DNA of 64,000 nucleotides from Akkermansia muciniphila (GCA_945898055.1 CAMDGV010000004.1:1-64000); one strand, 5' to 3'. Positions 45,720 through 57,147 are shown, counted from the first letter of the stretch. Notes: generated by a model not told the origin, from the letters alone. Made by a program: numbers and translations.

Positions 45720-46820
45720 CTAAGAAAGAATTCTGCGCCCCTCATCCAAGAATATCCCTTTGAACATCATCTCCAAAGCTTGAGGATTTGAAGCCTTTGC
45801 GAGGCCTTCTTTCTCGGATATCTTACCCTCTTTAACCAGATCGTAAAGGGCTTGATTAAAACTCTGCATCCCATCCTCACGCCCAGTTTCAATCGCTGCC
45901 CCTAACTTCTCGAGGCGATTCTCCTCAAGCATCTTCCGAACCGTTGGCGTATTGATCAAAATCTCTAACGCCGGTATCACCCCCCCCACACTCGAAGCCA
46001 CCATCCGCTGACAAACCACCGCCCGTAAGGTTGCTGCTAATTGACGTCGTGTCTGTTCTCGTTCGTCGGGTTTGAAAAAATCCAGAATGCGCCCGACCGA
46101 CTGGGCTGCGTTCTGAGTATGAAGGGTCGAAAGCACCAAATGCCCGGTATCGGCCGAACTAATCGCCGCTTGAAATGAGACAGCATCCCGCATTTCACCT
46201 ACCATAATTATGTCAGGATCCTGCCGCAGGACATGCTTTAACCCAGCTTCAAAGCTCCCTGTGTCCAATCCGATTTCGCGCTGCTCAACCACCGATTGAT
46301 TATCCTCAAAAACAAATTCAATCGGATCCTCAAGAGTGATGATATGTTTTTTTACACTGGCATTGATGTGCTCAATCATCGCCGCGAGAGTCGTCGACTT
46401 ACCTGACCCGGTCGCTCCCGCCACAAGAACGATCCCGCGTTGCGAGCTTGCAATAGCCTTCAAAATGGGCAGAAGTCCCAATTCTTCAAAACTCGGTACC
46501 TGCGTCTTCACATACCGCATAGCCAGCGCATAAGTTCCTCGCTGCTGAAAGGCATTCGTCCGAAACCGGCCCACTCCAGGCTCAAAATAGCTAAAATCAA
46601 CTTCACGATCCTCATCCAAACGACGTCTAGCATGAATGGGAACCAACACCTTCAAAATTTGATCCATCCACTCGATCGTCGGTATAGGAGCCTCGATAGA
46701 CACGAGTTGACGGTTAATGCGGAAGACAATAGGGCTTCCCACTTTGATGTGCACATCAGAAGCCCCACCCTCGACAGCGGCTTTAAGAATACCTCGAAAA
46801 AGATCTGTATCGTAGCTCAT
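45720..46820 (-). CDS. pilT: PilT-type pilus retraction ATPase
   Basis: The 366-residue hexameric secretion-type ATPase powers retraction of type IV pili. It has the N-terminal GGASDVHIKVGSPIVFRIN, Walker A LVAGATGSGKSTTLAAMI (about residues 132-149), the Asp box ITLEDPIEFVF, Walker B DIIMVGEMRDAVSF, and the His box HLVLSTLHTQNAAQSVGRI. The ending is closer to PilT/PilU than to PilB. No pilus-assembly genes adjoin it; a pilin-like gene is 2.5 kb away. Confidence 0.93.
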   Translation of the reverse strand: MSYDTDLFRGILKAAVEGGASDVHIKVGSPIVFRINRQLVSIEAPIPTIEWMDQILKVLVPIHARRRLDEDREVDFSYFEPGVGRFRTNAFQQRGTYALAMRYVKTQVPSFEELGLLPILKAIASSQRGIVLVAGATGSGKSTTLAAMIEHINASVKKHIITLEDPIEFVFEDNQSVVEQREIGLDTGSFEAGLKHVLRQDPDIIMVGEMRDAVSFQAAISSADTGHLVLSTLHTQNAAQSVGRILDFFKPDEREQTRRQLAATLRAVVCQRMVASSVGGVIPALEILINTPTVRKMLEENRLEKLGAAIETGREDGMQSFNQALYDLVKEGKISEKEGLAKASNPQALEMMFKGIFLDEGRRILS

Positions 46821-46923
46821 TAGTAGGATTCGAGGTTAGCAATTACAGGGCCAGACGGCATCTTTTTTCGTAGCCGAGAGGGTAAGTCATGAACGCTAAA
46901 AGCCGCGAAACGAACAAGGGTGC

Positions 46924-46954
46924 AAAAAACGGGGGGCCCACAAGGGGCGCCCCG
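46924..46954 (-). terminator. Intrinsic terminator after rpoC
   Basis: On the minus strand the stem CGGGGCGCCC-CTTGT-GGGCCCCCCG (one mismatch) is followed by TTTTTT. It lies 21 bases past the rpoC stop and ends the ribosomal-protein/RNA-polymerase operon. Confidence 0.88.
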
Positions 46955-46975
46955 TTTGAAACTTATCGAAGCCGA

Positions 46976-49900
46976 TTAGGCCAGCGTGCGGGGTTCTTCC
47001 GCTGTCAGATCAATCGTCGGCGCGGGGGCATCCTCGGGGATTTCCACCATCGCCTTGATCTTAATATTCCGATGTAAGTCGAAACCTGTACCAGCCGGGA
47101 TGATATGACCCATAATGACATTCTCCTTAAAGCCTCGGAGATAATCACGCTTACCATTAGTCGCAGCCTCGGTCAGAACACGGGTCGTGTCTTGGAAGGA
47201 AGCGGCACTGAGGAAGGACTCTGTCTCCAAAGAAGCTTTGGTGATGCCAAGCAAGACTGGCGCCGCCTCAGCCGGCTTTCCACCCATCTTGTCAACCCGA
47301 GAGTTCTCTTCCTCAAAGACCAACTTGTCGATCTGCTCACCCCAAAGGAATAGCGTATCGCCCGGTTCGGTAATCCGCACCTTACGAAGCATCTGCCGGA
47401 TAATGATCTCAATGTGCTTATCATTGATGGTAACACCCTGAAGGCGGTAAACCTCCTGAATCTCATTTACCAAATGCTCCTGCAACTCGTGGGGTCCGCA
47501 GACCTCAAGAATCTCATGGGGAACAACCGGCCCGTCGGTAAGTTGTTGCCCCTTCTTCACGAAATCGCCCTTGTAGACAATGATGTGCTTACCAATTGGA
47601 ATAAGATGCTCCTCTTCCGTGCCCGTGTGAACATCCTTGACCACAATACAGCGCTTACCTCGGACCGAGGATCCAAAATCCACTACCCCATCAATGCGGG
47701 CTATTTCGGCAGCATCCTTCGGACGTCGGGCTTCGAATAATTCGGCAACCCGCGGCAAACCACCAGTAATGTCCTTGGTCTTCGAGGCCTTACGCGGCGT
47801 CTTGGCCAAGAGTGAGCCAGCAGTGCTTTCGTCACCCTCAGCGACGACCAAATGGGCGCCTGCTGGGATCGGATATTGTGCCAAAGGTTGACCGGTAGAC
47901 ACGTCCTCAATGATCACGGTCGGATGCAGATCCTCCTTGTGCTCAATGATCACCATATCCTCTGAACCAGTAGCCTCATCGACCTCCTGTTTCATGGTCA
48001 CACCTTCAATGATGTCCACAAATCGGACAACACCGGACTTCTCCGAAATAATCGGAACGTTGTAGGCATCCCATTCAACAAAGACTTCACCCTTCTTCAC
48101 TTGGCCGCCGTCGAGAACAGCGATAATGGAGCCAATGACGATGGTGTGTGTTTCAATCTCTTTACCATCCTCAGAATGAAGACTAACCGTACCATTCTTG
48201 TTCAGAACAATGTTGTTACCATCGCCCAAAGGCACGACACGCAAATCGTTGTATCGAATCTTCGCATCTTGTTTAGCCTTGATCTGAGGTTGCTTGTAAG
48301 TACCGGTCGCCACACCACCTACGTGGAATGTACGCATCGTCAACTGAGTACCCGGTTCACCGATGGATTGGGCTGCAACAATGCCAACGGCCTCACCCTT
48401 CTTAATCAAGGTACCCGTGCTTAAGTTGCGTCCGTAACATTTAGCGCAAATACCAACCTTGGTCTCGCAGGTCAGTACTGAGCGGATTTTAATCGTCTCC
48501 AGCCCAGCTCGCTCCACCAGACGTGACTTAATCTCGTCAAACTCATCGCCCGCACCGATCAGTCTAGTCTTAATATCAGCGGGATCGAAGATGTCACCGG
48601 CCGAATATCGACCGACAACACGTTCACTAATTTTAACAACCTCTTCCTCACCCTCGTAGATCGATTGGACAGAAATGCCATTGGTCGTACCGCAATCGTC
48701 GGCCCGAATAATCACATCCTGAGCTGCATCTACCAACTTCCGGGTCATATACCCCGAGTCAGCGGTTTTCAGCGCCGTATCTGCCAAACCTTTCCGCGCA
48801 CCGTGGGTGGAAATAAAGTACTCAAGAACGGTTAAACCCTCGCGGAAGCTCGAAAGAATTGGCTTCTCGATGATCTCACCAGAAGGCTTGGCCATCAAAC
48901 CACGAAGACCAGCTAACTGACGTACCTGAGCCTTGTTACCACGGGCACCGGAGTCGACCATCAGGCTGACTGGATTGTATTCTTTCTTGCCCTGATTTAG
49001 CTCCAGAGTTTTGAGCATCACCGCGCCGATCTGATCGGTACAATGAGTCCAAATATCAACAACCTTGTTGTAACGCTCTTGATTGGTGATGACACCTTTC
49101 TTGTGCTGCTTTTCGACCTCGGAGATTTGATGAAGCGCCTCACGAATCTCCTTCTGCTTCTCCGCCGGCACGATCATATCATCGATACCGATGGAAACGC
49201 CGGCCCGAGTTGCTTGTTCAAAGCCAACTTCCTTTAGTTTATCCAGTGTAACGACGGTTCTCTCCTGACCTACCGTCTTATAGCAGTTCAGAATCAACTC
49301 ACCGAGTTTGCTCTTGCCCACTGAGAAATTGGCAAAACCAAGTTCATCGGGCCAAATCTCAGAGAACAAAACACGCCCAACCGTTGTCTCAATAACTCGC
49401 AACTCAGAGTTACCATAAACCGTCTTACGTCCCACATCCGGATTGGCCATGCGGATACGATCATGAGTCTTCACCGCTCCATCGAGGTGAGCGAAAATGA
49501 CCTCTGACTTCGAACCAAACAGCATGACATGCTCCCCTTCCTTACGTGCCTTCCGCGGTTCGGCACAAAGATAGTAGCAACCCAAAGTAATATCCTGGGT
49601 TGGGGTCATAATCGGCTTGCCGCTCGACGGACTGAAGATGTTCAGCGGAGCCATCATCAGCAGACGGGCCTCCAATTGAGCTTCAACGGAAAGCGGTACA
49701 TGGACCGCCATCTGATCGCCATCGAAGTCAGCGTTGTAGGCGGTACACACCAATGGATGAATCCGGATTGCTTCACCTTCGATCAGGACAGGTTCGAAAG
49801 CCTGAACCGACAGACGGTGAAGTGTCGGAGCGCGATTCAACAACACTGGATGACCACGGGTTACTTCCTCTAGGATATCCCAAACTTCCTTGGTCTGACG

Positions 49901-51118
49901 CTCAATCATCTTCTTGGCTGAACGAACCGTATGGACATAGCCCAACTCCTTCAATCGACGGATGATAAAAGGCTCGAATAGAACCAAGGCCATCTTCTTT
50001 GGCAATCCACACTGGTGAAGCTTCAATTCGGGACCGATTACGATCACCGAACGACCCGAATAATCGACCCGTTTTCCGAGCAAATTCTGACGGAATCGAC
50101 CCGACTTTCCCTTGAGCATATCGGACAAGGATTTTAATGCCCGATTGCCGGCACCGGTAACAGCACGTCCGTGACGTCCATTATCAAAAAGCGCATCGAC
50201 CGCCTCTTGCAGCATCCGTTTTTCGTTGCGGATGATGACCTCAGGGGTCTTCAACTGCAGCAGATTCTTCAACCGATTATTCCGATTGATGACCCGTCGA
50301 TAAAGATCGTTGAGATCTGAGGTAGCGAACCGACCGCCCTCCAAGGGGACTAACGGACGCAAGTCTGGCGGAATCACCGGCAACACCGTCAGGATCATCC
50401 ACTCGGGCCGCATCTTGGACTTGCTAAAGCCCTGAAACAGCTTAATTCGCTTGGCGATCTTCTTGCGGTTTTGCTTCGACTTTGTCTCGGTCATTCCGAT
50501 CTGGAGTTCGTCAATTGTCTTCTCCAGTTGGATATTGCAAAGAGCATCCCGCACGGCCTCCGCACCCATCTTAGCGACAAAGGAATCGGCACCATAAGTA
50601 CTCCGAGCCTCTCGATACTCATGTTCGGAGAGCAACTGATGCACCTTGAGCGCTGTGCTGCCCCCATCAATAACCAGATAATCCTCGTAGTAGATAATCC
50701 GTTCCAAGTTGCGGGCGGTCATATCCAGCATCAAACCCAACCGGGAGGGCATGCACTTGAAGAACCAAATATGTGAAACAGGCACTGCCAGTTCAATGTG
50801 TCCCATTCGCTCACGGCGGACGCGAGCGAGAGTCACCTCAACCCCGCATCGATCGCAAACAACGCCACGATGTTTAATGCGTTTGTACTTTCCGCAGGAA
50901 CATTCCCAATCCTTAACAGGACCAAAAATTCGTTCGCAGAACAGGCCCCCTTTCTCAGGCTTGAAGGTGCGGTAATTGATCGTCTCGGGGTTTTTAACCT
51001 CACCCTTGGACCACGACCTTATGATTTCTGGAGACGCCACTTGGATAGCGACGTGATCCACTAAGTTGACTTTATCCAGGCCCAGCATCTCGCGGGCGGA
51101 ATCCTTGGAGCTCAGCAT
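46976..51118 (-). CDS. rpoC: RNA polymerase beta' subunit
   Basis: The 1380-residue subunit forms one side of the active-site cleft. It has the N-terminal zinc-ribbon Cys set (CSCGKYK...CDRCG, about residues 73-91), the catalytic [14 protein letters not shown] near residue 460 whose three Asp residues hold Mg, the bridge-helix region and a second Cys cluster ([13 protein letters not shown], about residue 880). The start ATG is 24 bases after rpoB. It has no large insertion and is near the usual length. Confidence 0.98.
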   Translation of the reverse strand: MLSSKDSAREMLGLDKVNLVDHVAIQVASPEIIRSWSKGEVKNPETINYRTFKPEKGGLFCERIFGPVKDWECSCGKYKRIKHRGVVCDRCGVEVTLARVRRERMGHIELAVPVSHIWFFKCMPSRLGLMLDMTARNLERIIYYEDYLVIDGGSTALKVHQLLSEHEYREARSTYGADSFVAKMGAEAVRDALCNIQLEKTIDELQIGMTETKSKQNRKKIAKRIKLFQGFSKSKMRPEWMILTVLPVIPPDLRPLVPLEGGRFATSDLNDLYRRVINRNNRLKNLLQLKTPEVIIRNEKRMLQEAVDALFDNGRHGRAVTGAGNRALKSLSDMLKGKSGRFRQNLLGKRVDYSGRSVIVIGPELKLHQCGLPKKMALVLFEPFIIRRLKELGYVHTVRSAKKMIERQTKEVWDILEEVTRGHPVLLNRAPTLHRLSVQAFEPVLIEGEAIRIHPLVCTAYNADFDGDQMAVHVPLSVEAQLEARLLMMAPLNIFSPSSGKPIMTPTQDITLGCYYLCAEPRKARKEGEHVMLFGSKSEVIFAHLDGAVKTHDRIRMANPDVGRKTVYGNSELRVIETTVGRVLFSEIWPDELGFANFSVGKSKLGELILNCYKTVGQERTVVTLDKLKEVGFEQATRAGVSIGIDDMIVPAEKQKEIREALHQISEVEKQHKKGVITNQERYNKVVDIWTHCTDQIGAVMLKTLELNQGKKEYNPVSLMVDSGARGNKAQVRQLAGLRGLMAKPSGEIIEKPILSSFREGLTVLEYFISTHGARKGLADTALKTADSGYMTRKLVDAAQDVIIRADDCGTTNGISVQSIYEGEEEVVKISERVVGRYSAGDIFDPADIKTRLIGAGDEFDEIKSRLVERAGLETIKIRSVLTCETKVGICAKCYGRNLSTGTLIKKGEAVGIVAAQSIGEPGTQLTMRTFHVGGVATGTYKQPQIKAKQDAKIRYNDLRVVPLGDGNNIVLNKNGTVSLHSEDGKEIETHTIVIGSIIAVLDGGQVKKGEVFVEWDAYNVPIISEKSGVVRFVDIIEGVTMKQEVDEATGSEDMVIIEHKEDLHPTVIIEDVSTGQPLAQYPIPAGAHLVVAEGDESTAGSLLAKTPRKASKTKDITGGLPRVAELFEARRPKDAAEIARIDGVVDFGSSVRGKRCIVVKDVHTGTEEEHLIPIGKHIIVYKGDFVKKGQQLTDGPVVPHEILEVCGPHELQEHLVNEIQEVYRLQGVTINDKHIEIIIRQMLRKVRITEPGDTLFLWGEQIDKLVFEEENSRVDKMGGKPAEAAPVLLGITKASLETESFLSAASFQDTTRVLTEAATNGKRDYLRGFKENVIMGHIIPAGTGFDLHRNIKIKAMVEIPEDAPAPTIDLTAEEPRTLA

Positions 51119-51142
51119 AGTTCTGTGTTCGTTGGTCGATGA

Positions 51143-54100
51143 TCAGGTGAAGGCTGCGAGCGCATTAGCAACAGTCTGTGGCGCATCCGCAGGATTAGTG
51201 TAACCGACGGTGACATCGAGGCTGAGAGATTGCATCTCCTTAACCAAGACGTTGAACGATTCAGGAACACCGGCCTCCAGCGAATTATCGCCTTTGACGA
51301 TGCTCTCGTAGATCCGAGTGCGGCCTTGGACGTCATCCGACTTCACAGTCAGCAACTCCTGTAACATATAGGCCGCGCCATAGGCTTCCATCGCCCAAAC
51401 TTCCATTTCGCCGAAGCGCTGCCCACCGTACTGAGCCTTACCACCCAGCGGCTGCTGGGTTACAAGCGAGTACGGTCCGACGGCGCGGGCGTGAATCTTA
51501 TCTGCAACCAAATGGCCTAACTTGAGCATATAGATGTAACCCACAACAATCTCTTGATCGAAGCGCTCACCGCTCCGTCCATCAAAGAGATGCACCTTGC
51601 CGTGCTCAGGTAGTTTAGCCTCCTTAAGATAGCCGCGAATTTCCTTCTCACGAATACCATCAAAGACCGGAGTTGCGATTCGAATCCCGAGGAACTTACA
51701 GGCCCAACCCAAATGGGTTTCCAGCAATTGACCCACGTTCATTCGAGACGGCACCCCTAACGGATTCAGGACAATTTCAACAGGTGTCCCATCCTCCAAA
51801 TAAGGCATGTCTTCCTCGGCAACAATCTTGGCGACAACGCCTTTGTTACCGTGACGACCGGCCATCTTGTCACCGACCGAAAGCTTGCGCTTCGAAGCAA
51901 CAAAAACCTTCACCTGTTTCACGATACCGGAATCCATTTCTTCGCCCGCCTCAGCACGATCCATCTCTTCCTCGTGCTGCGCCTGCAATTCATCGAACCG
52001 TTTCTTAAACTGGCTAATAATCTCGTTGATCTTATTACGGATCGGAGAGGGGTCTATGTCGATCCGATCGTACACGTCGGCTAGCTTTTTCAGCAGCGTC
52101 TTGGTGATCTTCCGGTTAGCCGGAATAATGATCTCACCGGTTTCACTGTTGATAACATCCAAGGGAATCTTTTCACCCAACAGTATATTAGACAACGCCT
52201 CAGTCAACTGATCGAGAAGTTCTGATCGCTTCTGCTTGAAGCCGTCATCGATCTCCTTGGCTGCCTTTCTCGGACCGTCTTTAGCCTCTTTGGGCGCCCC
52301 CATCTCGCTCTTCTTCGAAGATATCTTAACATCCATCACGATGCCGTAAGTACCGGAAGGAACCTTGAGCGACGTATCCTTCACATCGGCGGCTTTCTCA
52401 CCGAAGATGGCTCGCAACAGTCGCTCTTCTGGAGCCAATTCTGTCTCAGATTTGGGAGTAATCTTGCCGACAAGAATATCCCCAGGCTTCACCTCTGCCC
52501 CGACCCGAATAACACCGTCAGCACCCAAATTTCTCAGCGCGTCATCACCCAAATTAGGGATATCGCGAGTAATTTCTTCAGGTCCCAACTTTGTATCACG
52601 GGCGACCACTTCGAATTCGTCGATATGAATCGAGGTGAAAATATCGTCCTTAACGATCTTCTGTGAAATTAGGATCGCGTCTTCGAAATTATACCCATTC
52701 CAAGGCATAAAGGCGACCAGCACATTTCGGCCTAACGCCAGTTCTCCACCCTGAGTACAGGGTCCGTCGGCCAATATCTGGCCCTTTTGAACGGTATCAC
52801 CCTTGGCAACCAGAATCTTCTGGTTGATACAGGTTGCCGCGTTCGATCGCATAAACTTTCGTACTGGATAAACCCAAACGCCTTCTTCAGGGGAGTGTTT
52901 TAGACGTTTCTTTGTCTCAGGGATTCTTCCGTCACGAGTGATAATGATCTGGTTGCCAGTGACACTCGCCACCTTACCGACTTCATCCGAGACGATCACC
53001 GCACGCGAATCCAAGGCAACCCGACCCTCTAGACCCGTAGCAACCAACGGTGCTTCGGTAACTAGAAGGGGAACTCCTTGACGCTGCATGTTCGAACCCA
53101 TGAGGGCACGATTCGCATCGTCATGCTCAAGGAAGGGAATCAAACCCGCAGCCACTGAGACTAACTGTTTCGGCGAAACATCCATGTAGTCCACACGGGA
53201 AGGCTCCACGTCAATAAAGTCACCCTTGCAACGGCAGGTCACTCGGTCGCCAATAAACTTTCCCTTATCATCGATGAGGGAGTTCGCTTGAGCGATCACA
53301 AAACCTTCCTCGCGATCACCGGTGAGGTAATCTAACTGACCGGTCACTCGACCTCCGTCGGCTTTACGATACGGAGTTTCGATAAAACCGAAGTCATTCA
53401 CACGGGCATAGGTTGCCAGTGAGGCAATCAAGCCGATGTTCGGACCTTCAGGCGTCTCAATTGGACAAATACGTCCATAATGGGAGGGATGAACGTCTCG
53501 CACTTCAAATCCGGCGCGATCACGTGAAAGTCCCCCGGGCCCGAGGGCGGACAACCGGCGCTTATGAGTCAACTCAGCCAGAGGATTAATCTGGTCCATA
53601 AACTGGCTCAATTGGCTACGACCAAAGAAGTCGCGAACCACCGCCGAGAGAGCTTTGGGGTTGATGAGCTTCTGCGGGGTCATCGTGTCCAAACTCTGAT
53701 CGAAGAGAGTCATACGCTCCTTAACCAAGCGCTCGGTCCGGGCAAGCCCGACTCGACACTGGTTCGCGAGGAGTTCACCCACCGTACGAATACGACGGCT
53801 TCCAAGATGATCAATATCGTCCACACTTCCTTCACCCTTTTTCAGGCGCAAAAGGTACTTAGTCGCTTCCAATAGATCGCGTCCTCGGAGAATACGATCC
53901 TCGCCGCTATCCTTGAAGTTGAGCTTTTGGTTGATTTTGTAGCGACCGACTCGGCCCAAGTCATAACGCTTTGCATCAAAGAAAAGCCGCTTGATAAGTG
54001 CCTTGGCGTTGGCCGCGGTCGGAGGATCCCCAGGACGCAGACGACGATAAATATCCTTCAGAGCCTCTTCTGCATTCTTGGTCGGATCTTTCTTGAGGCA

Positions 54101-55015
54101 TTTAATCACAATGCCGTCATCGGTTGAAGTATCGACGACTCGGATTTTGCTCACCCCAAGTTCAGCGATCTGCTTCACAACCGCCTTAGAAAGCGGCTCG
54201 AAAGCCCGAGCCACAACGATATTCTTGTCATGGTCTAAAGCATCCTCGACCAGAACCAGATTCTGGATCTCCTCAATTTTCTCAGCGTCCTTAACTGCCA
54301 CATCGCGAATCGAATAGAACAGATTTAAGATGTCACCATCGCCACCTAGTTTCTCAGGAGAGGTCTTTGGGTCAGCATCAAACTTAGCCTCTGCCAAAGT
54401 GAAGAGGGCGCGAAAGAAAGTAGTGGTGAGGAATTTACGACGACGTTTCTTTCGGTCAAGATAGACATACAACAGGTCGCTCGTATCGAACTGAGCCTCG
54501 TACCAAGATCCTCGGTCCGGGATAATTCGAAAACTGTGTAGCGTCTTACCATTGGGATGCTGCGTCGTTTCGAAAGCGAGGCCCGGGGACCGGTGCAACT
54601 GGCTCACAATGACCCGTTCAGCCCCGTTGATAACAAAAGTGCCTTGGGGGGTCATCAGGGGGATTTCACCCATGAATACCTTTTCCTCCTTGGTCCCTTT
54701 TTCTTCCTTTAACAGGAAAGTGACATACAGGGGGGCCCCGTAAGTCAAACCCTCACGAAGGCATTCCAGCCAATCGATTTTGGGTTCTTGGATATCGTAG
54801 GAATGAAAATCAAGGACTGTTTTGCCATCATAACTTTCAATCGGAAAAACCTCTGTAAAAACAGCCTGCAACCCTAGGTTGCGGCGTTTCGACGAAGGCA
54901 CGTCGGATTGAAGGAACTCGCGATACGAGTCGATTTGAATCTCGATCAAGTTCGGCGGGGAGATGACTTCCTTGATCTTGCCGAAATTAATGCGTTCGGA
55001 GTATTTCGTTGACAT
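51143..55015 (-). CDS. rpoB: RNA polymerase beta subunit
   Basis: The 1290-residue subunit contains the rifampicin-pocket region SQLSQFMDQINPLAELTHKR followed by RLSALGPGGLSRDR (about residues 465-500), the ATP/NTP-contacting MPWNGYNFEDAI, and the C-terminal GKAQYGGQRFGEMEVWAMEA. The wild-type pocket Asp, His and Ser are present. It follows rplL after a 293-base spacer with two hairpins, and rpoC follows 24 bases later. Confidence 0.98.
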   Translation of the reverse strand: MSTKYSERINFGKIKEVISPPNLIEIQIDSYREFLQSDVPSSKRRNLGLQAVFTEVFPIESYDGKTVLDFHSYDIQEPKIDWLECLREGLTYGAPLYVTFLLKEEKGTKEEKVFMGEIPLMTPQGTFVINGAERVIVSQLHRSPGLAFETTQHPNGKTLHSFRIIPDRGSWYEAQFDTSDLLYVYLDRKKRRRKFLTTTFFRALFTLAEAKFDADPKTSPEKLGGDGDILNLFYSIRDVAVKDAEKIEEIQNLVLVEDALDHDKNIVVARAFEPLSKAVVKQIAELGVSKIRVVDTSTDDGIVIKCLKKDPTKNAEEALKDIYRRLRPGDPPTAANAKALIKRLFFDAKRYDLGRVGRYKINQKLNFKDSGEDRILRGRDLLEATKYLLRLKKGEGSVDDIDHLGSRRIRTVGELLANQCRVGLARTERLVKERMTLFDQSLDTMTPQKLINPKALSAVVRDFFGRSQLSQFMDQINPLAELTHKRRLSALGPGGLSRDRAGFEVRDVHPSHYGRICPIETPEGPNIGLIASLATYARVNDFGFIETPYRKADGGRVTGQLDYLTGDREEGFVIAQANSLIDDKGKFIGDRVTCRCKGDFIDVEPSRVDYMDVSPKQLVSVAAGLIPFLEHDDANRALMGSNMQRQGVPLLVTEAPLVATGLEGRVALDSRAVIVSDEVGKVASVTGNQIIITRDGRIPETKKRLKHSPEEGVWVYPVRKFMRSNAATCINQKILVAKGDTVQKGQILADGPCTQGGELALGRNVLVAFMPWNGYNFEDAILISQKIVKDDIFTSIHIDEFEVVARDTKLGPEEITRDIPNLGDDALRNLGADGVIRVGAEVKPGDILVGKITPKSETELAPEERLLRAIFGEKAADVKDTSLKVPSGTYGIVMDVKISSKKSEMGAPKEAKDGPRKAAKEIDDGFKQKRSELLDQLTEALSNILLGEKIPLDVINSETGEIIIPANRKITKTLLKKLADVYDRIDIDPSPIRNKINEIISQFKKRFDELQAQHEEEMDRAEAGEEMDSGIVKQVKVFVASKRKLSVGDKMAGRHGNKGVVAKIVAEEDMPYLEDGTPVEIVLNPLGVPSRMNVGQLLETHLGWACKFLGIRIATPVFDGIREKEIRGYLKEAKLPEHGKVHLFDGRSGERFDQEIVVGYIYMLKLGHLVADKIHARAVGPYSLVTQQPLGGKAQYGGQRFGEMEVWAMEAYGAAYMLQELLTVKSDDVQGRTRIYESIVKGDNSLEAGVPESFNVLVKEMQSLSLDVTVGYTNPADAPQTVANALAAFT

Positions 55016-55092
55016 TGCGACCTCAGGAACTCGGATTTCTGCTTGTCTACCGTTCAGTGAACTATATGCGCCGTAAAGACAATACGACGAAC

Positions 55093-55120
55093 TCCAGCGA
55101 AGGTTAGAATCTTCGCTGGA
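55093..55120 (-). promoter_or_regulatory. Hairpin upstream of rpoB
   Basis: TCCAGCGAAG and CTTCGCTGGA form a perfect 10-bp stem with an 8-base loop, in the rplL-rpoB spacer 78 bases before the rpoB start. No U-tract follows, so it may be a processing site or a 5'-UTR structure. Confidence 0.6.
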
Positions 55121-55259
55121 ACTCGCCCTACTGAGTGCCTATTTCAATTTTTCGGACAAAGTTTGTTACAAGATGTCTTAAAAATTTGAACCTGCAAGTC
55201 TGCAACATTTGGTTAGACTTGAGGTCTGTAGTGACGTATCGAGCCACTCTGAAGAGAAA

Positions 55260-55295
55260 ATCTTGGCTGACCTTGAAGACAAAGCCAGCCAAGAT
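55260..55295 (-). terminator. Attenuator-like hairpin between rplL and rpoB
   Basis: Directly after the rplL stop, ATCTTGGCTG and CAGCCAAGAT form a 10-bp stem with a 16-base loop, followed on the minus strand by TTTTCTCTTC. This fits a partial terminator that lowers rpoBC expression relative to ribosomal proteins, as known for this spacer in other bacteria. Confidence 0.68.
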
Positions 55296-55308
55296 CCGAA
55301 AGAGAAGA

Positions 55309-55692
55309 TTACTTGAGCTCGACTTTGGCACCTGCCTCTTCGAGTTTCTTCTTAGCGGCATCTGCGTCAGCCTTGGGGGCGCCTTCAAGAACCATCTTAG
55401 GAGCACCCTCAACCAAAGCCTTGGCTTCAGCGAGGCCCAAACCAGCCTTCACTTCACGGACCGCCTTGATGACAGCGATCTTCTTATCAGCTGGGACGGA
55501 CTCCAACACGACATCGAAAATGGTCTTGGCTTCAGCCACAGGTGCGGCGGCGGCACCTGCAGGTGCGGCAGCAGCGGCAGCAGGTGCCGCGGCGGTAACG
55601 CCCCACTTTGTCTCGAGGGCTTTGACGAGTTCAGCGGCTTCCAAAACGGTGAGCTTGCTGAGTTCTTCTACGAATTGATTGATATCTGCCAT
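55309..55692 (-). CDS. rplL: 50S ribosomal protein L7/L12
   Basis: The 127-residue stalk protein starts at 55692 ([20 protein letters not shown]). It has the helical dimerisation domain, an Ala/Pro hinge ([17 protein letters not shown]), and the factor-binding C-terminal domain with [20 protein letters not shown] and [17 protein letters not shown]. The longer frame to 55812 is the untranslated spacer. Confidence 0.97.
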   Translation of the reverse strand: MADINQFVEELSKLTVLEAAELVKALETKWGVTAAAPAAAAAAPAGAAAAPVAEAKTIFDVVLESVPADKKIAVIKAVREVKAGLGLAEAKALVEGAPKMVLEGAPKADADAAKKKLEEAGAKVELK

Positions 55693-55723
55693 AATATGTT
55701 CTTTTTTTGTCGTCTCGTCGACA

Positions 55724-55760
55724 GGACGGCCGTCCCGTATTGGTCCACTGCCTGTGGACC
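55724..55760 (-). promoter_or_regulatory. Hairpins in the rplJ-rplL spacer
   Basis: The 128-base spacer carries GGTCCAC-TGCCT-GTGGACC (55742-55760) and the perfect palindrome GGACGGCCGTCC (55724-55735). Both lie 30-70 bases before the rplL start and may set L12 output, which must be about four times that of L10. Confidence 0.55.
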
Positions 55761-55820
55761 GACGATTTACTTTTTTGTTGGTGAATGCCCTTAGGAAATC
55801 TCCTTCAGGCAAGAGTGAAA

Positions 55821-56333
55821 TCAGGAACCCTTCTGAGCGTAAGCGTCAATGACGCGCGCCAGTTGTGAACCTGGAGTATTGATAAGTGCCGCCAATTTCT
55901 GAGCGGGCGCTTGAAGGACTCCGAGGAGTTTGCCTTGCAGTTCGGCCAGAGGAGGAAGATCAGCAATGATCCGGATTTCCGCGGCAGAGAGTGCCTTATT
56001 TCCTAAATAACCAAATTGCAGTTTCGGCTTATCGAACTCCGTCTGGAATCCTTTAATAACTTTGGCAACCGCAGCAATGTCCCCTTTACCCGTGACTGCA
56101 GCCAGTTGCCCAGTCAAACGACCGCTCAGATCGGCAAGACCGGCCTCCTTAGCAACAATCCGGAAAATGGTATTTTTGACGACGTGAACCTCTCCACCCG
56201 CCTTGATAAGACGTTTGCGGAGTTGGGTGAACCCGCCGACCGAGAGTCCCTTATAGTCCACCACCAAAAAGAAGGGGGAGGCGTTGAGGCGAGCCAGATA
56301 CTCGGCTGAAATGAACTTTTTTTCTTCGCGCAT
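55821..56333 (-). CDS. rplJ: 50S ribosomal protein L10
   Basis: The 170-residue stalk base protein reads [39 protein letters not shown] and [19 protein letters not shown]. It ends with the helical part that binds L12 dimers ([20 protein letters not shown]). It lies 19 bases after rplA in the same operon. Confidence 0.96.
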   Translation of the reverse strand: MREEKKFISAEYLARLNASPFFLVVDYKGLSVGGFTQLRKRLIKAGGEVHVVKNTIFRIVAKEAGLADLSGRLTGQLAAVTGKGDIAAVAKVIKGFQTEFDKPKLQFGYLGNKALSAAEIRIIADLPPLAELQGKLLGVLQAPAQKLAALINTPGSQLARVIDAYAQKGS

Positions 56334-56352
56334 GATTTTGTTCGGTTGAAGC

Positions 56353-57051
56353 TCAGACAGCTGCGATAAACTCCTTGAGGTCGACTGAGACCGGAGGACT
56401 CATGGTGAGCGAAAGGGTCACTGACTTAATGTAGACGCCCTTCACGCTCGACGGGCGAGCTTTATAAACGGCTTCAATGACTGAACGCGCGTTGTCTCCA
56501 ATCTGCTCGGCAGTAAAGCTCGCTTTCCCGACTGGCACATGAATGTTACCTGATTTGTCGACCTTAAATTCCACGCGACCTGCTTTGACCTCGCGGACAG
56601 CACGACCGGTGTCGTCAGTCACTGTGCCGGTCTTTGGGTTGGGCATTAAACCGCGGGGCCCAAGAACCTTACCCAATTTTCGAACTTCAGTCATCGCTTC
56701 CGGCGTAGCGATCGCCACGTCAAAGTCAGTCCAACCATCGACGCACTTCTTAATCATGTCCTCAAACCCAACGAACTCAGCACCCGCAGCCCGAGCCGCC
56801 TCAGCGGGCGCACCCGGCTTGCTGAACACGAGAACGCGAACCACTTTGCCGGAACCATGGGGAAGTGGAGTCGTCCCACGAACCATTTGATCGGATTGCT
56901 TCGGATCAACTCCAAGGCGAAACGAAAGATCAATCGTTTCGTTGAACTTAGCGCGAGGAAGTTTGGTGAGGAGGGAAACAGCTGAAGTCAGCGTGGTTAC
57001 CTTGCTGGCATTTACTAAGGCCAGAGCTTTTTTATATCGTTTACTAGGCAT
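56353..57051 (-). CDS. rplA: 50S ribosomal protein L1
   Basis: The 232-residue protein has the family segments FNETIDLSFRLGVDPKQSDQ, MVRGTTPLPHGSGKVVRVLV, VLGPRGLMPNPKTGTVTDD and GNIHVPVGKASFTAEQIGDN. It binds 23S rRNA at the L1 stalk. It is the first gene of this operon here; rplK, which commonly precedes it, is absent, and the LAB_N gene starts divergently 97 bases away. Confidence 0.97.
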   Translation of the reverse strand: MPSKRYKKALALVNASKVTTLTSAVSLLTKLPRAKFNETIDLSFRLGVDPKQSDQMVRGTTPLPHGSGKVVRVLVFSKPGAPAEAARAAGAEFVGFEDMIKKCVDGWTDFDVAIATPEAMTEVRKLGKVLGPRGLMPNPKTGTVTDDTGRAVREVKAGRVEFKVDKSGNIHVPVGKASFTAEQIGDNARSVIEAVYKARPSSVKGVYIKSVTLSLTMSPPVSVDLKEFIAAV

Positions 57052-57147
57052 CTCAGGTGCGGTTCAGACGGGCCGAAGCCCTCCCGCGGTTGGGATTTTA
57101 ATCAGCGAACCAACGAATTGGAACGACCGAGTTGAGATTTGTAGCAG

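Noticed and set aside
46889-47077. Plus-strand frame over the rpoC end and terminator
   Set aside because: It overlaps the rpoC 3' end and its terminator and shows no protein-like composition.
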